In this document: in pieces, positions 11,849 through 57,014 of the stretch
Position numbering within the stretch: position 1 is the stretch's first letter
How the letters are laid out: the number at the start of each line of letters is the position of its first letter
NCBI GenBank assembly: GCA_014843695.1
Contig: CM026404.1
Location: 3,514,518 to 3,578,517 of the forward strand
Reading direction: 5' to 3'
DNA: 64,000 nucleotides
From: Archivesica marissinica
Lineage: Eukaryota > Mollusca > Bivalvia > Venerida > Vesicomyidae
The notes under the pieces: generated by a model
Databases searched by the model: none
What the model was told of the DNA's origin: nothing
Seen by the model: the letters and a program-made list of their open reading frames with translations, nothing else
Program-made: the position numbers and the translations under genes

Positions 11849-12555
11849 CCCTTTCCCTCATAGAAGCACCTCTCGACGTCATTATCAATACAACATACAT
11901 TGACAATGCAGTAGCCAAACCAATGTTCATAATAATGGCCAGAATCTCATGTAGTCCCAGTAATATCTATGGAGGTGGGATATATATGGCGACTACTTAT
12001 CCACTGCATGATAGCTAAATGGCTGTCGTTTGTATGGAGATATAATAGTATATTAACCTAAATCTCTATGAAGTCCCAGTAATATCTATGGAGGTGGGAT
12101 AGATATGCTACTACTTATCCACTGCATAATAGCTAAATGGCTGTCGTTTGTATGGAGATATAATAGTATATTAACCTAAAGCACTATGTAGTTCCAGTAA
12201 TATATATGGAGGTGGGATATATATGGCGACTACTTATCCACTGCATGATAGCTAAATGGCTGTCGTTTGTATGGAGATACAATAGTATATTAACCTAAAG
12301 CACTATGTAGTTCCAGTAATATATATGGAGGTGGGATATATATGGCGACTACTTATCCACTGTATGATAGCTAAATGGCTGTCGTTTGTATGGAGATACA
12401 ATAATATATTAACATAAATCACTATGTAGTTCCAGTAATATATATGGAGGTGGGATATATATGGAGACTACTTATCCATTGCATGATAGCTAAATGGCTG
12501 TCGTTTGTATGGAGATATAATAGTATATTAACCTAAATCTCTATGAAGGAAAGGG
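11849..12555. mobile_element. TTAA-flanked inverted-repeat element carrying 119-bp tandem repeats
   Basis: Ends CCCTTTCCCTCATAG and CTATGAAGGAAAGGG are inverted repeats, and each is flanked by TTAA (11845-11848, 12556-12559). The TTAA target and CCC...GGG termini fit a piggyBac-type non-autonomous element. The interior is five 119-bp tandem copies (tatggaggtgggatatatat, aaatggctgtcgtttgtatg). There is no transposase. Confidence 0.85.
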
Positions 12556-12667
12556 TTAAACGATGTATAACCTTTAAATATTCTGGTAACATATTTCGCT
12601 AATAGATTTAGAGTTTTGATTTTTTTAAATGTGATTCACATTGGGTGGCAACTATGTCATGCTTGAT

Positions 12668-13190
12668 GATTTCAAGTGCAATGGGTACTGATAGATACCC
12701 CGTACTGATGTTGTAACGTACTAGTGCAATGGGTACTGATAGATACCCCGTACTGATGTTGTGACGTACTAGTGCAATGGGTACTGATAGATACCCCGTA
12801 CTGATGTTGTGACGTACTAGTGCAATGGGTACTGATAGATACCCCGTACTGATGTTGTGACGTACTAGTGCAATGGGTACTGATAGATACCCCGTACTGA
12901 TGTTGTGACGTACTAGTGCAATGGGTACTGATAGATACCCCGTACTGATGTTGTGACGTACTAGTGCAATGGGTACTGATAGATACCCCGTACTGATGTT
13001 GTGACGTACTAGTGCAATGGGTACTGATAGATACCCCGTACTGATGTTGTGACGTACTAGTGCAATGGGTACTGATAGATACCCCGTACTGATGTTGTGA
13101 CGTACTAGTGCAATGGGTACTGATAGATACCCCGTACTGATAGATACCCCGTACTGATAGATACCCCGTACTGATGTTGTGACGTATTTG
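12668..13190. repeat. Minisatellite, 48-bp unit, about 11 copies
   Basis: Unit starts agtgcaatgggtactgatag and is nearly identical between copies, suggesting recent homogenisation. The last copy contains two extra 18-bp sub-units (gatagataccccgtact). Confidence 0.95.
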
Positions 13191-13448
13191 GATTATGATA
13201 ATACCACCATCAGGAAGAGTTTGATATAATTATATAAAATTAATACATATGTACCTTAATGACGCCGTAACTAAACGTACTTTCATTAACACGGTAATGT
13301 GCGGGTTTAGTCAGTAAATAGAAGGAGTGGCCATGCATGTATTATGCATTTGCATGTAAAGTTATGCTTTACAACGTTTTCTGAAAGAAGGTTTAACTGT
13401 ACTCGCTTACATGTTTGCCTAATTCTAGCCTTTTTATAATTATACAGT

Positions 13449-16400
13449 TATACTTGTGATAAAGACTACCAGCGAGTTACGGCGGACCAGTAAAACACTG
13501 TCTCTAAAGACTACCAGCGAGTAACGGCGGACCAGTAAAACACTGTTTCTAAAGACTACCAGCGAGTAACGGCGGACCAGTAAAACACTGTTTCTAAAGA
13601 CTACCAGCGAGTAACGGCGGACCAGTAAAACACTGTTTCTAAAGACGACCAGCGAGTAACGGCGAACCAGTAAAACACTGTTTCTAAAGACTACCAGCGA
13701 GTAACGGCGGACCAGTAAAACACTGTTTCTAATGACTACCAGCGAGTAACAGCGGACCAGTAAAACACTGTTTCTAATGATTACCAGCGAGTAACGGCGC
13801 ACCAGTAAAACACTGTCTCTAAAGACTACCAGCGAGTAACGGCGGACCAGTAAAACACTGTCTCTAAACACTACCAGTGAATAACGGCGGACCAGTAAAA
13901 CATTGTCTCTATAGACTACCAGCGAGTAACGGCGGACCAGTAAACACTGTTTCTAAAGACTGCCATCGAGTTACGGCGGACCAGTAAAACACTGTCTCTA
14001 AACACTACCAGTGAATAACGGCGGACCAGTAAAACACTGTTTCTAAAGACTATCAGCGAGTAACAGCGGACCAGTAAAACACTGTTTCTAATGATTACCA
14101 GCGAGTAACGGCGCACCAGTAAAACACTGTCTCTAAAGACTACCAGCGAGTAACGACGGACCAGTAAAACACTGTCTCTAAAGACTACCAGCGAGTAACG
14201 ACGGACCAGTAAAACACTGTCTCTAAAGACTACCAGCGAGTAACGGCGCACCAGTAAAACACTGTTTCTAAAGACTAATAGCGAGTAACGGCGGACCAGT
14301 AAAACATTGTCTCTATAGACTACCAGCGAGTAACGGCGGACCAGTAAAACACTGTTTCTAAAGACTACCAGCGAGTAACGACGGCCCAGTAAAACATTGT
14401 CTCTAAAGACTACCAGCGAGTAACGACGGACCAGTAAAACACTGTTTCTAAAGACTACCAGCGAGTAACCGCGCACCAGTAAAACACTGTCTCTAAAGAC
14501 TACCAGCGAGTAACGGCGCACCAGTAAAACACTGTCTCTAAAGATTACCAGCGAGTAACGGCGCACCAGTAAAACACTGTTTCTAAAGACTACCAGCGAG
14601 TAACGGCGGACCAGTAAAACACTGTCTCTAAAGACTACCAGCGAGTAACGGCGGACCAGTAAAACACTGTTTCTAAAGACTACCAGCGAGTAACGGCGCA
14701 CCAGTAAAACACTGTTTCTAAAGACTACCAGCGAGTAACGGCGGACCAGTAAAACACTGTCTCTAATGACTACAAGCGAGTAACGGCGCACCAGTAAAAC
14801 ACTGTCTCTAAAGACTACCAGCGAGTAACGGCGGACCAGTAAAGCACTGTCTCTAAAGACTACCAGCGAGTAACGGCGGACCAGTAAAACACTTTCTCTA
14901 AAGACAACCAGCGAGTAACGGCGGACCAGTAAAACACTGTCTCTAAATACTACCAGCGAGTAACGGCGGACCAGTAAAACACTGTTTCTAAAGACTATCA
15001 GCGAGTAACGACGGACCAGTAAAACACTGTTTCTAAAGACTATCAGCGAGCAATGACGGACCAGTAAAACACTGTTTCTAAAGACTACCAGCGAGTAACG
15101 GCGGATCAGAAAAAACACTGTTTCTAAAGACTACCAGCGAGTAACGGCGGACCAGTAAAACACTGTCTCTAAAGACTACCAGCGAGTAACGACGGACCAG
15201 TAAAACACTGTCTCTAAAGACTACCAGCGAGTAACGGCGCACCAGTAAAACACTGTTTCTAAAGACTAACCAGCGAGTAACGGCGGACCAGTAAAACACT
15301 GTTTCTAAAGACTATCAGCGAGTAACGGCGGATCAGAAAAAAACACTGTTTCTAAAGACTACCAGCGAGTTACGGCGTACCAGTAAAACACTGTTTCTAA
15401 AGACTACCAGCGAGTAACGGCGGACCAGTAAAACACTTTTTCTAAACACTACAGGTGAATAACGGCGGACCAGTAAAACATTGTCTCTATAGACTACCAG
15501 CGCGTAACGGCGGACCAGTACACACTGTTTCTAAAGACTACCAGCGAGTAACGGCGGACCAGTAAAACACTGTTTCTAAAGACTACCAGCGAGTAACGGC
15601 GGACCAGTAAACACTGTTTCTAAAGACTACCAGCGAGTAACGGCGGACCAGTAAACACTGTTTCTAAAGACTACCAGCGAGTAATGGCGGACCAGTAAAA
15701 CACTTTTTCTAAAGACTATCAGCGAGTAACGGCGGACCAGTAAAACACTGTTTCTAAAGACTATCAGCGAGTAACGCGGCCCAGTAAAACACTGTTTCTA
15801 AAGACTACCAGCGAGTAACGCGGCCCAGTAAAACACTGTTTCTAAAGACTACCAGCGAGTAACGCGGCCCAGTAAAACACTGTTTCTAAAGACTACCAGC
15901 GAGTAACGCGGCCCAGTAAAACACTGTTTCTAAAGACTACCAGCGAGTAACGGCGGACCAGTAAAACACTGTTTCTAAGGACTACCAGCGAGTAACGGCG
16001 GACCAGTAAAACACTGTCTCTAAAGACTACCAGCGAGTAACGGCGGACCAGTAAAACACTGTCTTTAAAGACTGCCAGCGATTAACGGCGGACCAGTAAA
16101 ACACTGTCTCTAAAGACTACCAGCGAGTAACGGCGGACCAGTAACACACTGTTTCTAAAGACTACTAGCGAGTAGCGGCGAGCCAGTAAACACTGTCTCT
16201 AAAGACTACCAGCGAGTAACGGCGGAGGATAAAACACTGTCTCTAAAGACTACCAGCGAGTAACGGCGGACCAGTAAAACACTGTCTCTAAAGACTACCA
16301 GCGAGTAACGGCGGACCAGTAAAACACTGTCCTTAAAGACTACCAGCGAGTAACGGCGGACCAGTAAAACACTGTTTCTAAAGACTACCAGCGAGTAACG

Positions 16401-17390
16401 GCGGACCAGTAAAACACTGTTTCTAAAGACTACCAGCGAGTAATGGCGGACCAGTAAAACACTGTTTCTAAAGACTGCCATCGAGTTACGGCGGACCAGT
16501 AAAACACCGTTTCTAAAGACTACCAGCGAGTAACGGCGAGCCAGTAAAACACTGTCTCTAAAGACTACCAGCGAGTAACGGCGGAGGATAAAACACTGTC
16601 TCTAAAGACTACCAGCGAGTAACGGCGGACCAGTAAAACACTGTCTCTAAAGACTACCAGCGAGTAACGGCGGACCAGTAAAACACTGTCCCTAAAGACT
16701 ACCAGCGAGTAACGGCGGACCAGTAAAACACTGTTTCTACAGACTACCAGCGAGTAACGGTGGACCAGTAAAACACTGTTTCTAAAGACTACCAGCGAGT
16801 AATGGCGGACCAGTAAAACACTGTTTCTAAAGACTGCCATCGAGTTACGGCGGACCAGTAAAACACTGTTTCTAAAGACTACCAGCGAGTAACGGCGGAC
16901 CAGTAAAACTCTATTTCTAAAGACTACCAGTGAGTAACGGCGGACCAGTAAAACACTGTCCCTAAAGACTACCAGCGAGTAACGGCGGACCAGTAAAACA
17001 CTGTTTCTACAGACTACCAGCGAGTAACGGTGGACCAGTAAAACACTGTTTCTAAAGACTACCAGCGAGTAATGGCGGACCAGTAAAACACTGTTTCTAA
17101 AGACTGCCATCGAGTTACGGCGGACCAGTAAAACACTGTTTCTAAAGACTACCAGCGAGTAACGGCGGACCAGTAAAACTCTATTTCTAAAGACTACCAG
17201 TGAGTAACGGCGGACCAGTAAAACTCTATTTCTAATGACTACCAGTGAGTAACGGCGGACCAGTAAAACTCTGTTTCTAAAGACTACCAGTGAGTAACGG
17301 CGGACCAGTAAAACTCTATTTCTAATGACTACCAGTGAGTAACGGCGGACCAGTAAAACTCTGTTTCTAAAGACTACCAGCGAGTCAGAT
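13449..17390. repeat. Large tandem array, 45-bp unit, about 87 copies
   Basis: Unit begins aaagactaccagcgagtaac and contains ggcggaccagtaaaacactg. Because 45 is divisible by 3, the minus strand stays open for up to 400 codons and reads a 15-residue repeat; a protein is not supported, since 43-, 44- and 46-bp units break the frame repeatedly. Higher-order duplication is visible: a block starting with the variant ggcggaggataaaacactg recurs at about 16230 and 16589, roughly 359 bp (8 units) apart. Confidence 0.97.
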
Positions 17391-17627
17391 CATACATTAC
17401 AGAAATTGTTCATCCAACATTGTTTATTTAGTTCGAAGTGACATTGAGGGCTTTAAATGATGTTGTTATAACTTGTAGCCCAACCCATTTGCTTTTTTCC
17501 CCCTTGACAAAACAAATGTAACGTATACTGCAATCATATAATTACATATTAATCTCTGATTTGTTCGTAGTATTGTATGTATATATGTATTGTATTGTAT
17601 GAAAAAATGCAATAACATATTATTAAA

Positions 17628-17664
17628 CAAGTAACGGCGGACCAGTAAAACACTGTCTCTAAAA
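17628..17664. repeat. Isolated single copy of the 45-bp unit
   Basis: aagtaacggcggaccagtaa then aacactgtctctaaa, about 240 bp beyond the array end, in the same orientation. Confidence 0.85.
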
Positions 17665-19030
17665 ACATCTCATCGTTTATATTTATACATATTTAAACTC
17701 TATTAGAGACCACCTAGAAAGAACACATAGCTAGTTCAATGGGTAATAGTATATAAAACTCAATTTACCCCCCCCCCCCCCCGTTTAAAGATGATTTGAA
17801 GTGTGCATGAAAACTTTTAAACGGCCGATATATGCAATACATGAGACAACCCAGTTAACTCAATCGTACGTATCTTTTAAATGTAATTGCGGATTGAGTT
17901 GTGTCCCTTTTTCACGATTTTCCATTTGCTGCATTTTTTGTATTGATAATTTACATTATTTATTTAATGGCAAGTTTCATATATAGATAATATATGAACA
18001 GCAGCATGGGTTGCACACATACATCGGATACTCACAAATCTCTTGTAAACCATGCGAGATATTATGCTATTGGTCTAATTTCTGCAAACTCACTTACATG
18101 GTTCGAGAAATAATATTCTATTCTATTCTATTCCGTTGTAACAAGAAGCAAAGAAATGATAAGATAAGTGAACTTTTATAATCAATACAGAATACACATT
18201 CGTTATGACGCCCTCCAATGCCATCGCGCACACGCAATTCAACAAAATAGAAAACAGATCAATGCACGATCTGCCCTACCCCGTTTCGGAAGATAGGTCA
18301 TTTGTTCGGATTTTACCAGTTGAACCAAAGTAGGTTAGCTCGGTGCAACAGTATGTTTAGAACTGTAGTGCCTATGTCAAAACATATATTACAAGATACA
18401 TTTGCTAGCAGAGCTGTTAGTGGGATCAACGAAAGTTCAGAGAGGACAATAAAACTGCTGACGGCTTCATTAAATAGGTGTCATTATATGTATGCCAATC
18501 AGACGAGCTGTTCTGTAATACATAGTACCGGATATAATGATTATTGTAAAAAAAGCAGCGGCTGGTGTATTAAATATCTGCATCAATCATAAATGTGGAA
18601 CGTTGAACTAAATAACTCACACAATGTCCCGGCTTCTTGTCTTCATTGTACTTATAATGTATGCATGTTCAAATAACACTGTGAAAGGAAATGACGTAAA
18701 CAGCAACGTCATGCATAATTAAGCTTAAGTAAGACACATTATACAGCGAATTATGACAGTAAAAATGTAAACGTCATCCGAGATATCGGATTGCATCAGT
18801 CAATTGCACTAAATGATAAAATATTTACATCGCTATTGCATTTGCTTCGATGAACGTATGTGCATTGATTGTATACAATTTCGTATGAGGGCTTCCAACT
18901 AATGATATGCAGCTGACATGTGTACTCGATGCTACGGGCATGCGCATTCGCAGCGTTAGGCAGAGTTCGTTGCGAGAAAAGCCGTGACTTACAGTTTACG
19001 CTGTTCCAAGGATGATCGTGCCCCTTGAGT
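17665..19030. other. No gene recognised
   Basis: Holds a C14 run near 17768-17782. An open frame at 18302-18592 (96 codons) has no recognisable motif and no splice or domain support, so it is not called. Confidence 0.55.
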
Positions 19031-19035
19031 GGGGT

Positions 19036-19790
<755 letters not shown>

Positions 19791-20310
19791 TTTATTTCTT
19801 CCATCGCACACATTTTATTTTGTTCTTCCTATCTAAAGTGATGTGTGCTCCCACGCCCCCCCCCCACCCACCCCCCATCGAACCCCACTTAATATATAAA
19901 TGTAACAATGATAAATCATAATACATGTAACTATACCTTTCGTACATAGTATGTTGATAACTATATATATGACGCATGTAAGGCTACTAGGGGATGTGCT
20001 CCGACCGCCCATACAAGTCACTGGACTGAGCAAATAAAAACAAATTGAATTCGGAGAACAGATCGTATGTACATGTATTGCCAGTTTACTTATTTTTATA
20101 CAATATCAATTTGATGAAATTGAATTCGTGATGGCTACACCGATTCGAATACAAGCTAGTGCACGTGATTAAATAATTAATACATCATAAGTGTGTAACA
20201 TATGTGATGCCTGTGGGTTACCAATCTCTGTTACTTTACACAGATAATGGTTGCGACGTGGTTCTATACGCATGGTGAATACGAGTATAAAAGCTGGAGA
20301 TACATTGATT
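19791..20310. other. No gene recognised
   Basis: A C-rich stretch at 19853-19877, then AT-rich sequence without a recognisable feature. Confidence 0.55.
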
Positions 20311-20315
20311 CCAAA

Positions 20316-20395
20316 CAGACGGATCTGTAGTCCAGTGGTAACACGCTGGACAGGTAATCCAGGATCGCAGGTTCGATCCCCCGTCTGACACTATT
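20316..20395 (+). mobile_element. SINE family A tRNA-like head only
   Basis: cagacggatctgtagtccag through the B box ggttcgatcc and cccgtctgacactatta, then it switches directly to family B. Confidence 0.85.
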
Positions 20396-20612
20396 AAAGA
20401 AGTCATGCTAGAGCAGTGGATGCGCGTTCGTTTCATGTGCGAAAGGTCCGGAGTTCGAGCCCCGCTGGAGCCGTTACGATTGTGCCCTTTAAATTCCACA
20501 TTGCCTCTTCTCGCGCCTTCATGGCGATGGAATCCATCAGGAATGAGGTCTCGACAGTGATTAATATAAGTTGAATGAACTTGTTCGCAATCGGGCTAAA
20601 CTATATTTGTTT
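20396..20612 (+). mobile_element. SINE family B joined to the family A head
   Basis: gtcatgctagagcagtggat, ggagttcgagccccgctgga and the tail gtgattaatataagttgaat. The junction with the family A head is direct, so this is either an insertion into a SINE or a chimera. Confidence 0.8.
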
Positions 20613-20616
20613 CCCA

Positions 20617-20880
20617 TATGAAAACGGTTGCCCATATGATCGACACTTCCTGAAGATATTAGTCATTTTAGATTGTTGGAGGATAGTGCAATGATACAGA
20701 CAGAGACCCATTCCAGAGTCTCCTCTGGTTCATTTACGTGCATGGTGAACAACACCGACACGAGGCCTCGGTTTAAAGTTATTTAATTCATTTTATTAGG
20801 GTCAGACCAGACTGGGGATCGAACCTGCGATCCCTGGATTGCCAGTCCAGCGTGTTACCACTGGACTACATATCCGTCTG
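20617..20880 (-). mobile_element. SINE family A
   Basis: Reverse copy, from cggttgcccatatgatcgac to ggactacatatccgtctg. It contains a small duplication (gtcagaccagact). Confidence 0.9.
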
Positions 20881-21024
20881 TGCATGTACGACATGCCACA
20901 CACATTTATTTATAGAATGTGTATCACCATTTGGCCTTATTTGTGATGTAATAAAGGTAACTTTATATACAATGCCTTACGCATGTCTTATCACTGAAAC
21001 TATGATACTAAGAAACTTTATTTG

Positions 21025-21207
21025 TACAGTCAAACTTGTGTTAGTGGTCATCTCCATTAAGCAGCCAACCTGTATTAAGCAGCCAGTTTTCAAATTCCCA
21101 ATATGCTGTTTTATTTATATATTTGACGTCTATTAAGCAGCCACCTGTGCTAAGCAGCCACTTTCTCTAACTCCCTTGGCTGGCTGCTTAAGATAGGTTT
21201 GACTGTA
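21025..21207. mobile_element. MITE, CAGTCAAAC family
   Basis: TIRs tacagtcaaac and gtttgactgta, interior with repeated attaagcagccac blocks; 183 bp. TA at the ends is consistent with a Tc1/mariner-type target. Same family as 7126-7297 and 55792-56200. Confidence 0.85.
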
Positions 21208-21377
21208 TACTGAAATCACTTGAACTTGTCCGGTTGGTCATTAGCACACGATGTGTGTACAGTAATTGTAAACATGGTTATTGTCATTTCAACCACAAAG
21301 AATGACGGATCTGTCAGTCACCTGTGTCAAACCTTGATGATTCACTTAAATCGTGTTCCAACTTTTACAATACTTAA

Positions 21378-21986
21378 AGCAGCATTACATTGTATGAAAT
21401 AAAAGCTATTTGAAAAATTCAATTTTTACGTATGGGTAGCAAAACTGCTACACATTCTAACATTATACTTTGTATGCTTATGTTCATTTTGTAAACAGTG
21501 TTTTTTTTGCAATAAAACAAACTCGAAAGCGAAAGTAGGACTTTCCGAGTCGATCGGTCACGCACTTGTTAACAACCGGAACGCATCGTCCGCACTTGTT
21601 TACATTCGGAATGCATCGTTCCCCGATTTATCCCATGTTGTCTTTTTTAATTAAATTACTTGATATGTTGATTCATACCTCTGTTAGCTACGTCTTTTAG
21701 GGACATTTCTACATCCCCGCGAGTGGTTCGACATTAGAGGAAAATAGATAGATAGTCTTTCATGTTCAAAATATATACGTTGTTTTCTACATCCCCTGTT
21801 ATTTTACGCATGCGCGCTGTGCGTGTTGACATTTCGTGTGTTGATAAACAAATTCGCGTATACGACGGTTTAAATTTATTGGAATTTTTATCGTTTCTGA
21901 GCGACTATTTCGATATTTTTGTTTTGACACACACATTAGTATTTAAATTTTACCCAAAACAATCTTTATTACGATGTAATGCTGCT
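21378..21986. mobile_element. Possible TTAA-flanked element
   Basis: Inverted ends agcagcattacat (21378) and atgtaatgctgct (to 21986), each flanked by TTAA (21374-21377 and 21987-21990). 609 bp, no transposase. The short TIR makes chance possible, but the TTAA duplication supports it. Confidence 0.6.
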
Positions 21987-22129
21987 TTAATTGTGTTGCT
22001 TTATAAACTTACGAAACATTAATTTGAAATAAACGTAAGTGTGCTGAATAGTCAATGCTTTTGATACTAGAAAATAACTTGACCGATGTCACTGACCACG
22101 GCTGTATTCAATTAAATATGTCACCACGT

Positions 22130-22322
22130 TTTTCTCCCAGCTGAATTGTATAGCATGCCAATAGAAATGGTTTGAGTCACATGTTTCAAATAACGATTTC
22201 ATCAGATTTCCTACAGAAACATCATCATCTTCATCACCATCATCACCATCATCACCATCGTCATCATCTCTAGTAACTGTACTCTCAATATAGATTAGTC
22301 CCGGAAAACTGAAACTCGGCAT
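22130..22322 (-). pseudogene. Duplicated coding-like segment, copy 2
   Basis: Reverse copy of 9338-9530. ATG at 22320-22322 on the minus strand, the same hydrophobic start, Asp/Gly run of different length, and the same DVSVGNLMKSLFETC block. Differences concentrate in the GAT/GAC repeat. Confidence 0.5.
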
Positions 22323-22489
22323 TTGGAATTCCGGGGCTGGGGGTACATGTAGGTGGGGTCAAATTCAGCAGATCACTGTAACAGGGTACCTCACAAACAT
22401 ATTGTACCACGTGTTACTTGGAGAACTAGCAAAGCATGTTGACAATTAGTTTAAACATTATTTATTTCAGTATTTTACAAAAAATACAG

Positions 22490-22900
22490 CTAATACCAGT
22501 ATCATTATAATGCAAGATTGGGTACTTTCTACGGTCAAGCCGGTCGATCTCCTCACGACGTGTCGTGACCGGTGCACATCCCGCAGCAGCAGCGTAGGAT
22601 ACTGGGATATTCTGGTCGTCGATCTTGCGAAGGGGGAATCTCTCCAGTATGTGGATCCACGGCTATGGCACATCAGGACAGATCTGCCATCTCTTCTAGA
22701 TAGTGTTTGAGGTGAACACTGGTTTTTCGATCTTTCTCCACCGGCGTTTAGAAGATATGGCGGACCTGAGGGAGCGGCAACGGTCGTGGATCCACGCTCC
22801 CCCGATCTACAGAGGAGTGACCGTAGACTCACTTGCGACAATCGACGACCAGATGTCTAACTGTCAGATCCGTATAAATGCTGCTGCGGGGTGACCAACA
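22490..22900. other. GC-richer segment, possibly degraded coding DNA
   Basis: Markedly richer in C and G (ggatccacg, gtcgtcgat blocks) than its surroundings, and open on both strands for 60 to 120 codons. No domain is recognised; it may be an old transposon protein. Confidence 0.3.
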
Positions 22901-23164
22901 GTGAGGAGGGTGGCCCTACAGAGGACACATTCGAAAGAAGAATCACACAGGACTTGTCACCCTGCGAGGAAAGAAGTTGCCTTCAACGAACGTCAACATA
23001 AGCATCTTAGAAGATACCAACATAACCAACTTAGAGAATACAGTCGCCCAAATGCATTTATGCGGTGGCGACTATAAACAAAACTACATCGACGACGTCT
23101 ACGGTCAATTCATTCTCTAGAAAATGGTCTAAGCGTAGCAGCTGATATATTTCGTTTATTTCCT

Positions 23165-23275
23165 CCAATTAATCAGTTCGATTGCGAAACAAGTTATTGC
23201 GATGTTAGATTAATTGTTATTCAGACGTTACCGCTGATGGAATCCATCGTCATGAGGGAGAGAGAATGGGTGTTG
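23165..23275 (-). mobile_element. SINE family B, 3' fragment
   Basis: cgattgcgaaacaagttatt, then gatggaatccatcgtcatga: the reversed tail and body of family B. The head is missing. Confidence 0.75.
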
Positions 23276-23327
23276 CAGAATATTTGCATTGTTATTACAC
23301 GCGCCATGTTGAACACATTGGTGTGTG

Positions 23328-23528
23328 GTTGACGTTTATTTATCGTCGCTACTGGTTGCCCATATGACCGACGCCTCCTGAAGAGATTAGTCATTTCAGA
23401 TTTGTGGAGGATCTCGGTTTAAATTCCCATCTGAAAGACTGTTAATTTTATTAGGGTCAGACGGGGGATCGAACCTGAGATCCCTGGATTACCAGTCCAG
23501 CATGTTACCACTGGACTACAGATCCGTC
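23328..23528 (-). mobile_element. SINE family A with internal deletion
   Basis: Reverse copy from gtttatttatcgtcgctact, with about 80 bp of the body missing after tgtggaggat, to ctacagatccgtc. Confidence 0.88.
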
Positions 23529-23894
23529 AATACCTCTTCCAGTCTACCTGCGTTTACATTCCGGTAAACGGTTGCCCCTAAAGACGTGGCTGATTGGCTA
23601 ACATTGTTATTGGTATTTGACGGCACAATTCGCACGTGTTTCTATACTGCTGTGAATGCTAGTGCTCGCTGTACTAGTAACGCCGCTGTTCAACTTAAAT
23701 TAAACGAAACGACGAAATTACAGGCTTAACACAACTTATGAAATGTGTATAATCATTTACAGTCTTTGAAACGTACAGGAAATGCAGTGTAAATAAAATG
23801 TTTTGGTGTTGACAATACATGTGTGCTGATTCAAGTATATGTGGAAGCATTCGACCTCCACACACACTAAACAGCACAACCTCAATGATTTCTT

Positions 23895-24078
23895 TTCTTC
23901 TACTTCTTCTTCTACTTCTACTTCTTCTTCTTCTACTACTAATTCTTCTACTTCTTCTTCTTCTACTTCTACTACTTCTTCTACTTCTAGTCCTACTTCT
24001 ACTTCTACTAGTTCAACTTCTTCGTCTTCTTCTTCTACTTCTTCTTCTTCTTCTACTTCTTCTTCTACTTCTACTTCT
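23895..24078. repeat. (TTC/TAC)n imperfect microsatellite
   Basis: cttctacttcttcttct-type triplets. The open frames here (polyleucine, polyserine, polyglutamate) are artefacts. The right end runs into a SINE A body at its ctggttcttttacgtgcac block. Confidence 0.92.
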
Positions 24079-24232
24079 GGTTCTTTTACGTGCACGATGT
24101 AAAGCACCGACACGAGACCTCGGTTTAACGTCCCATCTGAGAGACTGTTAATTTTACTATGGTCAGACGGGGTTCGAACCTGCGATCCCTGGATTACCAG
24201 TCCAGCGTGTTACCACTGGACTACAGATCCGT
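24072..24232 (-). mobile_element. SINE family A, 5' half
   Basis: Reverse copy from ctggttcttttacgtgcac to ggactacagatccgt. Its other half is replaced by the microsatellite. Confidence 0.88.
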
Positions 24233-24239
24233 ATGTAAT

Positions 24240-25110
24240 GGGGTTATGAAGAGACAGCACGTGTTTTATACATGTTCCACAACGATGTAACAAGTATACG
24301 TATGTTGAAGTATTAGGACCGCAGTTGTGAAGGCAAACACATTAGTGTTTTAAATATCATTTTGGAGCTGGACGCTAAACCTAAGGCAAAATAATAGTAT
24401 TTAGTTGTTGCTTTACCATAAACGCATTTAGTGCGTGCACATATTCATACGCCTTGCCAACAACAACGATGACTTCCATCCATCACTCGATCTACATCAC
24501 ACAATACTGAGATCATTTAAGTAAGATATAATACAAAAAGCGCATCTTTAATTAAATTGAAAAAAAAACTGTGACGCAAGTGGTTATGGGAATATCAAAA
24601 AAGAGAGATTATAATCTCGATAGGAAATAACAAGACTGTATTAAATATATGAAATTATAAACATAAATCTTGGATATAATTGGAAACGGACTCTCCTTAT
24701 ATGGTTTATGTTCTTCTATGTCTCTACTATAATGACATCATACATTATATTGTTTACTTTCGGGTATAAATATAACGTGTTAACAGTTCGTCCGTGCTCG
24801 ACATTAAGCTCTCTCCCACATTCACTAGTTAGCGTCTTGGAAGAGATACATTCTATACGTTGACACAGTATAAGGATGTATTCACATTTAATATAGTTGA
24901 ACGAACTACAATAATACAATCATTAATAGTTATGCATACATCTGAACAACTCTGATTTATCATATCGGGAATATAAAATAATTCTGCTTGTGATTTTTAC
25001 AAATAAATTTAAACGTGCATACATATCATGCAATTCTAACAAAAATACATATGAGAGTGTATAATATTATAGTACGTTTTTATATATACTGTGTTGCATA
25101 TATTGTATAT
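24240..25110. other. Upstream region of the protease gene
   Basis: AT-rich, no repeat family recognised. Any promoter would lie here, but no convincing element is visible. Confidence 0.5.
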
Positions 25111-25114
25111 AAGG

Positions 25115-56878
<31,764 letters not shown>

Positions 56879-57014
56879 TGAACTGTTTGATATAACAAAT
56901 CATTGCAGTACATTCAATGATGTGCCAGTTGTATGTGTATTGTTAAAAAAAACTTTAAATGCTCATACATGTATACGTGGTACATTTTGAATGTTCATCA
57001 AGCTTTTTGCTTCC

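Noticed and set aside
13916..15118. 400-codon open frame on the minus strand
   Set aside because: It is the 45-bp tandem repeat read in one frame; unit length alone keeps it open, and it has no unique sequence, signal or splice context.
18302..18592. 96-codon plus-strand ORF
   Set aside because: No recognisable domain, signal peptide or splice context; chance length in AT-rich DNA.
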